A stretch of 64,000 nt of DNA, from assembly GCA_963812775.1 (NCBI GenBank), contig CAWEWH010000007.1:1054001-1118000 (forward strand). Reading direction: 5' to 3'. Positions within the stretch are counted from its first letter, which is position 1. Every line of letters starts with the position of its first letter. Positions 6,785-15,828 of the stretch are shown piece by piece. This DNA comes from CAWEWH01 sp963812775. Lineage in GTDB: Bacteria > Pseudomonadota > Alphaproteobacteria > Rhizobiales > Beijerinckiaceae. The notes under the pieces are model-generated. The model was given only the letters and a program-made list of their open reading frames with translations. It did no database searches and was not told the origin of the DNA. The translations under genes were made by a program, and so were the position numbers.

Positions 6785-9700
6785 ATGCGGATCGAGCGGC
6801 GCTACACCAAGGCGGATCAATCCCCCTACGCGGCCATCGCGTTCCACAAGACCACGAGCGAGATCCGCAACCCGGACGGCTCCATCGTCTTCAAGCTCGA
6901 CGGCATCGAGGTGCCGGAGGCGTGGAGCCAGGTGGCCGCCGACGTGCTGGCGCAGAAATATTTCCGCAAGGCCGGCGTGCCGACGCGGCTGAAGCGCGTC
7001 GAAGAGAACGACGTCCCCTCCTTCCTGTGGCGCTCGGTGCCGGACGAGAAGGCCCTCGCCAAGCTGCCGCAGAGCGAGCACACCGCGTCGGAGATTTCCT
7101 CCAAGCAGGTGTTCGACCGCCTCGCCGGCTGCTGGACCTATTGGGGCTGGAAGGGCGGCTACTTCTCGTCCGAGGAGGACGCGCGCGCCTTCTTCGACGA
7201 GCTGCGCTACATGCTGGCCGCCCAGATGGTGGCGCCCAACTCGCCGCAATGGTTCAACACCGGCCTGCACTGGGCCTACGGCATCGACGGCCCGAGCCAG
7301 GGCCACTTCTACGTCGACTTCAAGACCGGCGAGCTGACCTCGTCGGAGTCCGCCTACGAGCACCCGCAGCCGCACGCCTGCTTCATCCAGTCGGTGTCCG
7401 ACGACCTCGTCAACGACGGCGGCATCATGGACCTGTGGGTGCGCGAGGCGCGCCTGTTCAAATACGGCTCCGGCACCGGCTCCAACTTCTCGCTGCTGCG
7501 CGGCGAGGGCGAGAAGCTGTCGGGCGGCGGCCGCTCCTCCGGCCTCATGTCGTTCCTGAAGATCGGCGACCGCGCCGCCGGCGCCATCAAGTCGGGCGGC
7601 ACGACGCGCCGCGCCGCCAAGATGGTGGTGGTCGATGTCGACCACCCGGACATCGAGACCTACATCGACTGGAAGGTGAAGGAGGAGCAGAAGGTCGCGG
7701 CCCTTGTTACCGGCTCCAAGATCGTCAAGCGGCACATGAAGGCGGTGATGAAGGCCTGCGTGAACTGCCAGGCCGACGGCGACGCCTGCTTCGATCCCGA
7801 CAAGAACCCGGTCCTGAAGCGCGAGATCCGTCTCGCCCGCCGGGCGCTCGTGCCCGACAATTACATCAAGCGCGTCATCCAGTTCGCGCGCCAGGGCTAC
7901 AAGAAGATCTCCTTCGATACTTACGACACCGACTGGGATTCTGACGCCTATCTCACCGTCTCGGGCCAGAACTCCAACAATTCCGTCTCGCTCAGCGACG
8001 CCTTCCTCAACGCTGTCGAGAAAGACGCCGACTGGAACCTCACCTTCCGCAAGGACGGCAGGACCGCCAAGACGCTGAAGGCGCGGGACCTGTGGGAGAA
8101 GATCGGCTACGCCGCCTGGGCGTCGGCCGACCCGGGGCTGCACTTCAACACGACGATGAACGACTGGCACACCTGCCCGGCGGACGGAAAGATCCGCGCC
8201 TCCAATCCGTGCTCGGAATACATGTTCCTCGACGACACGGCCTGCAATCTCGCGTCCGCCAACCTGCTGCAGTTCTACGACCGCGACGGCAAGCGCTTCG
8301 ACGCGGCGTCCTACGAGCATGCCTGCCGGCTGTGGACGACCGTGCTCGAGATTTCCGTGCTGATGGCGCAGTTCCCGTCGCGCGAGATCGCCCGCCTGTC
8401 CTACGAGTTCCGCACGCTGGGCCTCGGCTACGCCAATATCGGCGGGCTGATCATGACCATGGGCCTGCCGTATGACTTAAAGGAGGCGCAGGCGCTGTGC
8501 GGCGCGCTGACCGCCATCATGACCGGCACGGCCTACGCCACCTCGGCCGAAATGGCGGCCGAGCGCGGCCCCTTCCCCGGCTATGCCCGCAACGCCGACG
8601 CCATGCTGCGCGTCATCCGCAACCATGCCCGCGCCGCCAGCGGCATCGCGTCGGGCTACGACGGCCTGTCGGTCAACCCGGTGCCTCTCGACCATGCCTC
8701 GCTGGAGAAGCTCGGCACCACCGGCAAGACCTTGGGTGAGCATGCGCGTGCCGCCTGGACCAAGGCGCTGCAACTCGGCGAACGGCACGGCTACCGCAAC
8801 GCCCAGGCGACCGTCATTGCGCCGACCGGCACGATCGGCCTCGTCATGGACTGCGACACTACCGGCATCGAGCCCGACTTCGCGCTGGTGAAGTTCAAGA
8901 AGCTGGCCGGCGGCGGCTATTTCAAGATCATCAACCGCGCCGTGCCGGACGCGCTGCGCGTCCTCGGCTACCGGGAAGCCGAGATCGCCGAGATCGAGGC
9001 CTATGCGGTGGGCCACGGCTCCCTCGCCCAGGCTCCATCCATCAACCACACGACCTTGAAGGCCAAGGGCTTCACCGAGGAGGCCATCGCGGCCCTCGAC
9101 AAGGCGCTGCCGTCGGCCTTCGACATCAAGTTCGTGTTCAACAAATGGACGGTGGGCGAGGAGTTTTTGCGCGAGACGCTGAAGGTGCCGGCCGAAGCCT
9201 TGGCCGATCCGGCCTTCGATCTTCTCGTGGCGCTGGGATTCTCCAAACAAGACATCGAGGCCGCCAATATCCACGTCTGCGGCGCCATGACGCTCGAAGG
9301 CGCGCCGCACCTGAAAGCCGAGCACCTGCCGGTGTTCGACTGCGCCAATGCGTGCGGACGCATCGGCAAGCGCTACCTGTCGGTGGAGAGCCACATCCGC
9401 ATGATGGCGGCCGCGCAGCCGTTCATCTCCGGCGCCATCTCCAAGACCATCAACATGCAGAACGACGCCACGGTCGAGGACTGCAAGGCGGCCTATCTCC
9501 TGTCCTGGCGCCTGGCCCTGAAGGCCAACGCCCTCTACCGCGACGGCTCGAAGCTGTCGCAGCCCTTGAACGCGGCCCTCATCGCCGACGATGACGACGA
9601 GGTCGAGGATGCGGTGGACGCGCTCTTGGCGCAGCCGACCGCCGCCAAGACCGCCCAGGTGGCCGAGCGCATCGTCGAGAAGGTCATCGAACGCGTCGAG

Positions 9701-10588
9701 CGCATCCGCGAGCGTGAAAAGCTGCCGGCGCGGCGCACCGGCTATACCCAGAAGGCCATCGTCGGCGGCCACAAGGTCTACCTGCACACCGGCGAATATT
9801 CCGACGGGCGGCTCGGCGAGATCTTCATCGACATGCACAAGGAGGGTGCGGCCTTCCGGGCGATGATGAACAATTTTGCCATCGCGGTGTCGCTCGGCCT
9901 GCAATACGGCGTGCCGCTGGAAGAGTTCGTCGAGGCCTTCACGTTCACGCGCTTCGAGCCGGCCGGCTTCGTGCAGGGCAACCAGTCGATCAAGAACGCC
10001 ACCTCGATCCTCGACTACGTGTTCCGCGAGCTCGCCGTCAGCTATCTCGGCCGCCACGACCTCGCCCATGTCGATCCCTCGCAGATCGGCTACGACGTGC
10101 TGGGCGGCGGGGTGGCCGAGGACAAGACGCCGGACCAGCCGGCGCCGCCGGCCCCTGCCCTCTCGTCGTCCGGCTTCGTGCGCGGCCGACGGCCGCTGGT
10201 TTCCGTTGCCGGAGGCTCGGCTGATCCCTCCCCTTCAGGGGAGGGTGGCGCGAAGCGCCGGGTGGGGTCTGACGGCGGCTCAGGCGGCCAAGGGGGTGAC
10301 GTTGTCGCCTTCGGGTCGCATGGCGCCACAGCGCTGAAGAGCGCGCCGGCCCTCTACGAGGAGCGGGAGGTCGGCGAGGCGGAACTGGCGAAGCTCACCT
10401 TCGCGGCGCCGCTTGCGGCCGAGGACGGATACGCGCAGCCCTCGCGGGTGACGACGGAGCGGCGCATGGAAGCGCTGATGAAGGGCTACCAGGGCGACGC
10501 CTGCGGCGAGTGCGGGAATTTCACGCTCGTCAGGAACGGAACGTGCCTCAAGTGCGACACGTGCGGATCGACGACGGGGTGTAGTTAG
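6785..10588 (+). CDS. nrdJ: Vitamin B12-dependent (class II) ribonucleoside-diphosphate reductase
   Basis: Makes deoxyribonucleotides using adenosylcobalamin to generate the active-site thiyl radical, independent of oxygen. The 1267-residue protein has the class II hallmarks: NSPQWFNTGLHWAYG (about residue 152), FKYGSGTGSNFS (about 222), the catalytic NPCSE at residues 474-478, and the phosphate-binding APTGTIGLVMDCDTTGIEPD (about 680). It ends with a zinc-ribbon-like Cys cluster (CGECGNF...CLKCDTCGSTTGC). The length fits the long alphaproteobacterial form. A NrdR box upstream indicates NrdR control. A REP-like repeat is translated in the linker at about residues 1147-1163. Confidence 0.96.
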   Translation: MRIERRYTKADQSPYAAIAFHKTTSEIRNPDGSIVFKLDGIEVPEAWSQVAADVLAQKYFRKAGVPTRLKRVEENDVPSFLWRSVPDEKALAKLPQSEHTASEISSKQVFDRLAGCWTYWGWKGGYFSSEEDARAFFDELRYMLAAQMVAPNSPQWFNTGLHWAYGIDGPSQGHFYVDFKTGELTSSESAYEHPQPHACFIQSVSDDLVNDGGIMDLWVREARLFKYGSGTGSNFSLLRGEGEKLSGGGRSSGLMSFLKIGDRAAGAIKSGGTTRRAAKMVVVDVDHPDIETYIDWKVKEEQKVAALVTGSKIVKRHMKAVMKACVNCQADGDACFDPDKNPVLKREIRLARRALVPDNYIKRVIQFARQGYKKISFDTYDTDWDSDAYLTVSGQNSNNSVSLSDAFLNAVEKDADWNLTFRKDGRTAKTLKARDLWEKIGYAAWASADPGLHFNTTMNDWHTCPADGKIRASNPCSEYMFLDDTACNLASANLLQFYDRDGKRFDAASYEHACRLWTTVLEISVLMAQFPSREIARLSYEFRTLGLGYANIGGLIMTMGLPYDLKEAQALCGALTAIMTGTAYATSAEMAAERGPFPGYARNADAMLRVIRNHARAASGIASGYDGLSVNPVPLDHASLEKLGTTGKTLGEHARAAWTKALQLGERHGYRNAQATVIAPTGTIGLVMDCDTTGIEPDFALVKFKKLAGGGYFKIINRAVPDALRVLGYREAEIAEIEAYAVGHGSLAQAPSINHTTLKAKGFTEEAIAALDKALPSAFDIKFVFNKWTVGEEFLRETLKVPAEALADPAFDLLVALGFSKQDIEAANIHVCGAMTLEGAPHLKAEHLPVFDCANACGRIGKRYLSVESHIRMMAAAQPFISGAISKTINMQNDATVEDCKAAYLLSWRLALKANALYRDGSKLSQPLNAALIADDDDEVEDAVDALLAQPTAAKTAQVAERIVEKVIERVERIREREKLPARRTGYTQKAIVGGHKVYLHTGEYSDGRLGEIFIDMHKEGAAFRAMMNNFAIAVSLGLQYGVPLEEFVEAFTFTRFEPAGFVQGNQSIKNATSILDYVFRELAVSYLGRHDLAHVDPSQIGYDVLGGGVAEDKTPDQPAPPAPALSSSGFVRGRRPLVSVAGGSADPSPSGEGGAKRRVGSDGGSGGQGGDVVAFGSHGATALKSAPALYEEREVGEAELAKLTFAAPLAAEDGYAQPSRVTTERRMEALMKGYQGDACGECGNFTLVRNGTCLKCDTCGSTTGCS
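10226..10270 (+). repeat. REP-like element inside the nrdJ coding sequence
   Basis: CCCTCCCCTTCAGGGGAGGG plus the GGTGGGGT tag (10258-10267), the same module as the intergenic repeats at 5164-5388 and 15636-15690. Here it is in frame, adding a Gly/Ser/Lys-rich patch between the catalytic part and the C-terminal zinc ribbon of NrdJ. Confidence 0.8.
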
Positions 10589-10635
10589 TCTCAGCTTCGG
10601 CAATCGATCCTGTCTAGTTCGTAAGCGAGAATAAC

Positions 10636-10659
10636 GCAGCGCACTACAAAGTGCGCTGC
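10636..10659 (+). terminator. Perfect hairpin between nrdJ and the ATPase gene
   Basis: A perfect 10-bp stem GCAGCGCACT / AGTGCGCTGC with an ACAA loop, followed by a weak T-rich run (ACTTCTATTGTT). It may terminate nrdJ transcription. Being a perfect palindrome 24 bases before the next ATG, it could also be an operator. Confidence 0.55.
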
Positions 10660-10682
10660 ACTTCTATTGTTAAAGTACGACA

Positions 10683-12650
10683 ATGCGCCTCTCTTTTCAA
10701 AAAGCTCACAAATCAATTAACGAATTTCCCGACGTCGATTTGCCGGACTTGACGATCGTTACCGGAGCGAACGGAAGCGGAAAGACGCACTTACTCCAAG
10801 CCATTTCCAATGGATTTGTGACGGTTGATGGCATAGGAGATGCCGCAGGGCAAATCCGGCTGGCTGAACGGCAACTTCGGGTAGATGACGGCGGCGGCCC
10901 CTTCGATATTTATTCGGAGCGGCAAAACCAGCAGCGGGTAATCGAACTTTTCGAGAACTCTGCTCGGCAACGGCGTCTTGAAGTGGCCGAGGTGGCACGC
11001 CGCGCGGGAATTCCCGCGGGCCGCTGCCACGAGCTGGCGTTTCTCTCCGGCGCAACTGAGGCACAGCTTGAGAAACTAGTAGGCGATCGGAAACGAGCGA
11101 TAGCAGCGAAGCAAGAAATTTCCTCGGCACTTGAGTCGGCGTCCCAACAAGTGTTCCAACATCCGCAGCTTCCATCTCACCGCCAATTTATCGAGGCAGC
11201 TGCGGTGACGTTCGGCGTCCCGTCTATTGCGCTGACGAGCGATATGCTCTCCTCAGAGGACGTTGTAACTTGGGGGCAAGTGGGGTTCCTCAACCAGTCG
11301 TTCTCGCGTCTATTTGCGATTTATCGAAATCGGAAGCTCAGAAACAAGTTCAAAAGATTTTTACAATCTGAAGGCGAATTTGTTGAAGCATTGTCGGATG
11401 AGGAATTCATTCGACAGTACAACATTCCCCCTTGGGACTTCGTCAACACGGCACTCCGGGACGTGGGCCTTGATTTCGAAGTAGATTTCCCAGACCCAAA
11501 TACTGACAAAGACCGTTATCAAGCAAAGTTGACCAAACGTGCAACCGGGCACGAAGTTCGTTTCGGCGATCTTTCGTCGGGTGAGCAGATCATATTTGCG
11601 CTTGCTACAATCATCTACTATTCACTTGACCGCCGACAGATCGTAACATTCCCAAAATTGGTGTTGCTAGATGAAGTTGATGCCTCGCTGCATCCTTCAA
11701 TGTCACGCGCTCTTCTTCGTGTCCTCAGCCAAACTCTGGTTGACGAGCATAAGATCAAAGTAATTCTCACAACGCATTCGCCGTCCACAGTTGCGATTGC
11801 GCCCGAGGAATCGTTGTTTGCAATGACATCCCAGGAGCCTGGGCTTAAAACAATCTCCAAGGCCCAGGCTTTAAACCTTCTGACGGATGGAGTGCCAACA
11901 CTATCAATTTCCTTTGAAGGGCGAAGGCAGGTTTTTGTTGAAAGTCCGTATGACGCAGAAATCCTCAGCGGACTCTACCAAGTCACCAAGCAAAACCTCA
12001 ACTCTGAGCGGTCGCTTGAATTCATTCACACCGCTCCGCAGGCATCTGTTCATCACAATACCGGTCGGGAGGTCGTTAAGCGGATGGTTGCCGAGTTGAG
12101 CGAAGCGGGAAACTCATCCGTATTCGGACTGATCGATTGGGATGGCAAGAACAGGTCAGAGGGCCGCGTAACTGTTCTCGCTGCGGGTCGACGCAATGGT
12201 CTGGAAAATGTTCTGCTTGATCCCTTAGTGATCGGTGCATTGCTCGCGCGGCTCCCCGCCAACAAGACACATTGGCCCGAGGTCGGTCTAGCTCAGTCCG
12301 ACACCTACACATCGTTTCTTCAGTTCCCGCCCGCGAGGCTTCAAGTCATCGTCGATGGTGTAGAAGCGATCCTCTCAAACGAAGCGTCACCACTCAAAAT
12401 TGAATGTCGTTACTTGGGAGGATTTACGCTTAATATCGCAAAGACCTTCTTGGAGATGGATGATCACAAGGTTGCGCAGAGAATCCTTGAAGCCTTTCCC
12501 CAACTCCAGGAAATTTCCAAAGGACAAGACACAAAGCTTGTGCTTGCTGCAGCTACGACCGTTCTCAGCGAAAAGCCCGACTATATCCCGGAGGACCTCG
12601 TCGACGCTTTTCGCGCGCTGCTTGATGCTCCCGCGCACCCAACCCGTTAG
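10683..12650 (+). CDS. OLD-like AAA ATPase with C-terminal TOPRIM-like domain
   Basis: A 655-residue ATPase of the ABC/SMC-like class: Walker A GANGSGKT at residues 28-35, signature LSSGEQ at 297-302, Walker B LVLLDEVDASLH around D330-E331, and an H-loop His at 365 (TTHSP). A second part has features of a TOPRIM nuclease fold: E420-S-P-Y-D424, then IDWD with D485 and D487. This order (split ATPase then TOPRIM) is that of OLD-family nucleases, many of which act in anti-phage defence; that role is inference. Base composition is clearly less GC-rich than the neighbours, suggesting transfer. No partner gene (UvrD-like helicase, reverse transcriptase, small RNA) is beside it. It could instead be a diverged DNA-repair ATPase. 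Confidence 0.75.
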   Translation: MRLSFQKAHKSINEFPDVDLPDLTIVTGANGSGKTHLLQAISNGFVTVDGIGDAAGQIRLAERQLRVDDGGGPFDIYSERQNQQRVIELFENSARQRRLEVAEVARRAGIPAGRCHELAFLSGATEAQLEKLVGDRKRAIAAKQEISSALESASQQVFQHPQLPSHRQFIEAAAVTFGVPSIALTSDMLSSEDVVTWGQVGFLNQSFSRLFAIYRNRKLRNKFKRFLQSEGEFVEALSDEEFIRQYNIPPWDFVNTALRDVGLDFEVDFPDPNTDKDRYQAKLTKRATGHEVRFGDLSSGEQIIFALATIIYYSLDRRQIVTFPKLVLLDEVDASLHPSMSRALLRVLSQTLVDEHKIKVILTTHSPSTVAIAPEESLFAMTSQEPGLKTISKAQALNLLTDGVPTLSISFEGRRQVFVESPYDAEILSGLYQVTKQNLNSERSLEFIHTAPQASVHHNTGREVVKRMVAELSEAGNSSVFGLIDWDGKNRSEGRVTVLAAGRRNGLENVLLDPLVIGALLARLPANKTHWPEVGLAQSDTYTSFLQFPPARLQVIVDGVEAILSNEASPLKIECRYLGGFTLNIAKTFLEMDDHKVAQRILEAFPQLQEISKGQDTKLVLAAATTVLSEKPDYIPEDLVDAFRALLDAPAHPTR

Positions 12651-12747
12651 GTACGCAAGCCGGATTCGACGCGCCATCGCCGGTCCATCCGCTGCGCGCT
12701 GCGGCGCGCACGAGAGGACCACGGTGGGAGGAACACCACCTGCCCCA

Positions 12748-12867
12748 CCCCTCAATACTCCGCATAGATCTCGATGAGGTTGTCCTCCGGGTCGCGGAAG
12801 AACAGGGTGCGGTGGCGCCAGTCCGGCAGGTCGGTCGGGCCCCGCAGGATGGGCGCACCCTTGGCGA
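12748..12867 (-). pseudogene. 3' fragment of a VOC gene (direct-repeat copy 1)
   Basis: These 120 bases match positions 14690-14809 with only two mismatches. They encode, on the minus strand, the last part of the VOC protein (ILRGPTDLPDWRHRTLFFRD, then the C-terminus). No remaining gene is attached, so this is a truncated copy left beside the ATPase gene. Nothing else is seen in 12651-12953. Confidence 0.85.
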
Positions 12868-12953
12868 CTCGGCGTAGCGGAGAACAATCAGGCGGCGGAC
12901 GTTCGCAGCGGCGTCGTGCGGACAAACGACAAGTGACCGCAGCACCCCGCGAT

Positions 12954-13655
12954 TTATGCCGGCAGGACGATCACCTTCGTCTTGACCGGCGTTCGTTCAT
13001 AGAGGTCGATCATATCCTGAGTGAGGAGGCCGGTGCAGCCGCTCGTAAGGTTGGTCCCGATCGTTTCGGGGACGCTGCTGCTGTAGATCGTGTAGAGCGT
13101 GTAGACGCCGTTTTGATAGAGATAGAGCGTGCGGGCGCCGAGCGGATTGTCCGGACCTCCCGGCATGCCGCCGGCAAATTTGGCCGTCTCCGGCTGGCGC
13201 TTGATCATCTCCTTGGGCGGGGTCCAGGTCGGCCATTCCGCCTTTCGCCCGACATAAGCCTCACCGCTCCATAGGAAACCTTCACGGCCGACATTGGCGC
13301 CGTAACGGGTGGCGTTTCCGTCACCTTGGATGCGGTAAACATAGTAATTGCCGGGATCGACGATGATCGTACCGGGCGCTTCCTTGGAGTCGTAGCGAAC
13401 TGTTCGTCGAAAATATTTCGGATTGACCTTGCTGATGTCCACCGCGGGGATCGGGAAGTTCTTGTCGGGCACGGGCCCGTAGAGCGCCGCCGCCTGCATA
13501 TCGTCGGTTGTCGCGCAACCGGCTAACCCAAGCGCGCCGAAACTTGCGGCGGAGCCGAGCAGAAACGACCGGCGGCTCAGACGTTCCGACCGAAGCCCAG
13601 GCGGAGTTCCCGCCTCCATTTTGCCGGCGTCGGCGATCTCACCATCCATGATCAT
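12954..13655 (-). CDS. L,D-transpeptidase (YkuD family) with Tat-type signal
   Basis: Cross-links or anchors peptidoglycan in the periplasm by 3-3 linkages. With the ATG at 13655 (purine-rich GGGAG upstream) the protein has 233 residues. The N-terminus has a twin-arginine signal (RLSRRSFLLG) ending in a lipobox-like GLAGC. The YkuD domain fills the rest, with the catalytic Cys in TSGCTGLLTQDMIDLY near the C-terminus. The usual SHGCIRM is replaced by SGCTGLL, so the His and Arg next to the Cys are absent. Alternative start: ATG at 13619. Base composition is slightly less GC-rich than the core genes. Confidence 0.85.
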   Translation of the reverse strand: MIMDGEIADAGKMEAGTPPGLRSERLSRRSFLLGSAASFGALGLAGCATTDDMQAAALYGPVPDKNFPIPAVDISKVNPKYFRRTVRYDSKEAPGTIIVDPGNYYVYRIQGDGNATRYGANVGREGFLWSGEAYVGRKAEWPTWTPPKEMIKRQPETAKFAGGMPGGPDNPLGARTLYLYQNGVYTLYTIYSSSVPETIGTNLTSGCTGLLTQDMIDLYERTPVKTKVIVLPA

Positions 13656-14148
13656 GATTTTGGAGTCTCCCGTGTCCTGTCCTCCGACCAGAGAATACTC
13701 CGGCATATATCCGCATAACCTCTTAACTGAGCTGAGATTGCCGTCACAGGGCTCGATCGGCAAGCGGCCGACCTCGCCTGCCCCCGATGAGAAGCCGCCC
13801 AATTCGCACTTTTGTTTTTGAGTGACAAAAATGGCGCGCCCGAAAGGGCATGAACTCCTCGTGCTCGACGACGGACCGGGCGGCGGGAAGCGCCTCGGCG
13901 TGCAGTAGGCTCGCCAAGCTAGGTGCCGACGCGGCTAACGGCCAAGTGTTGGTGCCAGTGTGGGTGGTCTACGGTGTCGTGTACAAAAGTCATGTTTCAC
14001 AATTACTTATATCCGACAGCGGCTCCCGCAAGGGGAGAGGGTTTCGCGCACGACCGCCGCGCTGAAACTCCGTCACCTCGCTGCCACTTGCCCAAAGCCC
14101 CGCCTCAATACTTCGCCTCGGGCCTCCCGCAGACAGGCGGTGACACTC
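13656..14148. other. Intergenic region without a recognised gene
   Basis: About 490 bases. A 25-codon frame at 13831-13908 begins with ATGGCGCGCCCGAAAG but resembles nothing I know and is probably a remnant. A short AT-richer segment near 13980-14010 could hold a promoter. No repeats of note except a small GGGGAGAGGG arm near 14030. Confidence 0.4.
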
Positions 14149-14514
14149 CTATTTTTTCTTGAACTCAAACAGTTCAATCAGATTGCCCGATGGATCTTCC
14201 AGGAGCCTCGCGCGACCGGCCCCAGCCTCGCTGATGTCTCCTCTGAATTTGGCCCCACCAGCCTTCAACCGGCCGATGAGACCGTCTACGTCTTTCGTAA
14301 TAATCATGAACCGGTTCCATCCACCAGGCTCCGGATTGCCGCCAGCCGTTCCTCCACTGCCCGCCCCCGGGGCACTCAAGTAGAGCGTCAGATCATCACG
14401 AATGAGCGCTGCGAACTTACCAGGATTGTGCATGTCCACCGAGAACTCGAGTTTATCGCGATAGAATTCGACCGATCTATCCATGTCCGTCACAATGTAT
14501 CGGATCGATGCCAT
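14149..14514 (-). CDS. VOC family protein
   Basis: A complete 121-residue glyoxalase/bleomycin-resistance-type domain: N-terminal IRYIVTDMDRSVEFYRDKL, a central Gly-rich loop (GAGSGGTAGGNPEPGG), and the C-terminal LLEDPSGNLIELFEF that carries the conserved metal-ligand Glu. It could act as a lactoylglutathione lyase-like or resistance protein; the substrate is not apparent. It is followed by a separate VOC gene on the same strand upstream (14694-15083), but the two are not close paralogues at sequence level. Confidence 0.85.
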   Translation of the reverse strand: MASIRYIVTDMDRSVEFYRDKLEFSVDMHNPGKFAALIRDDLTLYLSAPGAGSGGTAGGNPEPGGWNRFMIITKDVDGLIGRLKAGGAKFRGDISEAGAGRARLLEDPSGNLIELFEFKKK

Positions 14515-14693
14515 TGTCCGCGCTCCGTCTTCATCGCACAGATGGATTCAACGCACCGATCTGCGTCGTGTTTCAACGGGCGGCGTTTTCGGGCGGGCGG
14601 AGCCGACGAGCGTTGCGGACAATTCGATCCGACACGGCTCTTTTGGGACGAGTGAACCGGACAGCCGGTGGGCAACACGACGGCCGGCTCCCC

Positions 14694-15083
14694 TCAATAC
14701 TCCGCATAGATCTCGATGAGGTTGTCCTCCGGGTCGCGGAAGAACAGGGTGCGGTGGCGCCAGTCCGGCAGGTCGGTCGGGCCCCGCAGGATGGGCACGC
14801 CCTTGGCGAGGAGTTCCGCGTGGCAGGCATCGACGACCGGCGGCGGCACCCGGAAGGCAAGCTGCACGGCGGCTGAGCCAGGCAGCGCCTGGCCGTCATC
14901 GAACAGGCTCCAGCCGCGCGGCCGCAGCGTCAACAGCGTGGCGCCGACCCGGAAGCTGACCCAGTTCTCCCGCTCGGTCTCGATGGGAAAGCCCATCACG
15001 TCGCTGTAGAAGGCGCGCGTCTCCGCCAGCTTGCTGCACAGGAGGATCGCATAGTCGAAACTGCCGATGCCGCCGAGGCTCAC
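14694..15083 (-). CDS. VOC family protein
   Basis: A complete 129-residue vicinal-oxygen-chelate domain: FDYAILLCSKLAETRAFYSDVMGFPI at the N-terminus, LTLRPRG in the middle and LFFRDPEDNLIEIYAEY at the C-terminus with the conserved Glu. Its last 117 bases plus a few downstream bases (14690-14809) are duplicated at 12748-12867 next to the ATPase gene. The function is not known beyond the fold. The start ATG at 15083 follows the conserved frame directly. Confidence 0.86.
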   Translation of the reverse strand: MSLGGIGSFDYAILLCSKLAETRAFYSDVMGFPIETERENWVSFRVGATLLTLRPRGWSLFDDGQALPGSAAVQLAFRVPPPVVDACHAELLAKGVPILRGPTDLPDWRHRTLFFRDPEDNLIEIYAEY

Positions 15084-15206
15084 TGCCCTGCTCCCGCTCT
15101 GTCCGCCGGCGCGATGTGCCAGCGCGCCGCCGCCTTGCCAAGGCCCTTCTCCTGCCCGACATAGCTACAATCCCCTCACGGGCCAACAGAACCAGGGAGT
15201 CCGCCC

Positions 15207-15593
15207 ATGCCCACATCCGTCAAGCAACTGCTCGAAGCCGCCAACGCCGCCGTGCCGAAGATCACGCCCGCGCAAGCCAAGGAGATGATCGCCAAGGGCA
15301 ACACGCTCGTCGTCGACGTGCGCGACGCCGCCGAGGTGGCGGCGAGCGGCAAGGTGCAGGGCGCGGTCAACGTGTCGCGCGGCCTCTTGGAATTCCGCGC
15401 CGACCCGGACGCGCCCACCCACGACAAGTCCTTCGCCAAGGACAAGACGGTGATCGTCTATTGCGCCTCCGGCGGCCGCTCGGCGCTGAGCGGCAAGACG
15501 CTCAAGGACATGGGCTACGGCAACGTGCACAATCTCGGCGCCTTCAAGGACTGGGCCGAGAGCGGCGGGGCGATCGACAAGCCGGGGACGTGA
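15207..15593 (+). CDS. Rhodanese-like sulfurtransferase
   Basis: A 128-residue single rhodanese domain. The active-site loop CASGGRS (about residues 89-95) carries the persulfide-forming Cys; LVVDVRDAAEVAASGKVQGAVNVS is the conserved CH2-type segment. It probably transfers sulfane sulfur in the cytoplasm, donor and acceptor unknown. There is no signal peptide. It is divergent from the VOC gene at 15083, with about 120 bases between them. Confidence 0.9.
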   Translation: MPTSVKQLLEAANAAVPKITPAQAKEMIAKGNTLVVDVRDAAEVAASGKVQGAVNVSRGLLEFRADPDAPTHDKSFAKDKTVIVYCASGGRSALSGKTLKDMGYGNVHNLGAFKDWAESGGAIDKPGT

Positions 15594-15635
15594 GACGGCG
15601 GCCCGTGATGCCGTTTGGCTTGCTCGGCGCCTGAT

Positions 15636-15768
15636 CCCTCCCCTCAAGGGGAGGGTGGCGCGCCGCCCTTGCGGCGCGCCGGGTGGGGTCGCGAATGTTC
15701 GACCAATGCGACCCCCTCCGTCCGCGCGCTACGCGCGCGGCCACCTCCCCCTAGAGGGGGAGGATCAG
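15636..15768. repeat. REP-like palindromic repeat pair
   Basis: Two copies in opposite orientation: CCCTCCCCTCAAGGGGAGGG with the tag GGGTGGGGTCGCG (15636-15690), then the tag CGACCCCCTCC and CCTCCCCCTAGAGGGGGAGG (15707-15763). They enclose a GCGCGCCGCC...GGCGCGCC hairpin. The family is the same as at 5164-5388 and inside nrdJ. Confidence 0.8.
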
Positions 15769-15828
15769 CGCGCCCAGCGAGTCGACAGAAGACACCCCGC
15801 TCGTATGCCGACGCGAGGGTTTCGCGCG

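Noticed and set aside
6650..8320. Long frames antisense to nrdJ
   Set aside because: These are shadows of a GC-rich gene; nrdJ has strong conserved motifs on the plus strand.
12785..12867. Second functional VOC gene beside the ATPase
   Set aside because: Only the 3' end is present; there is no start or N-terminal half.
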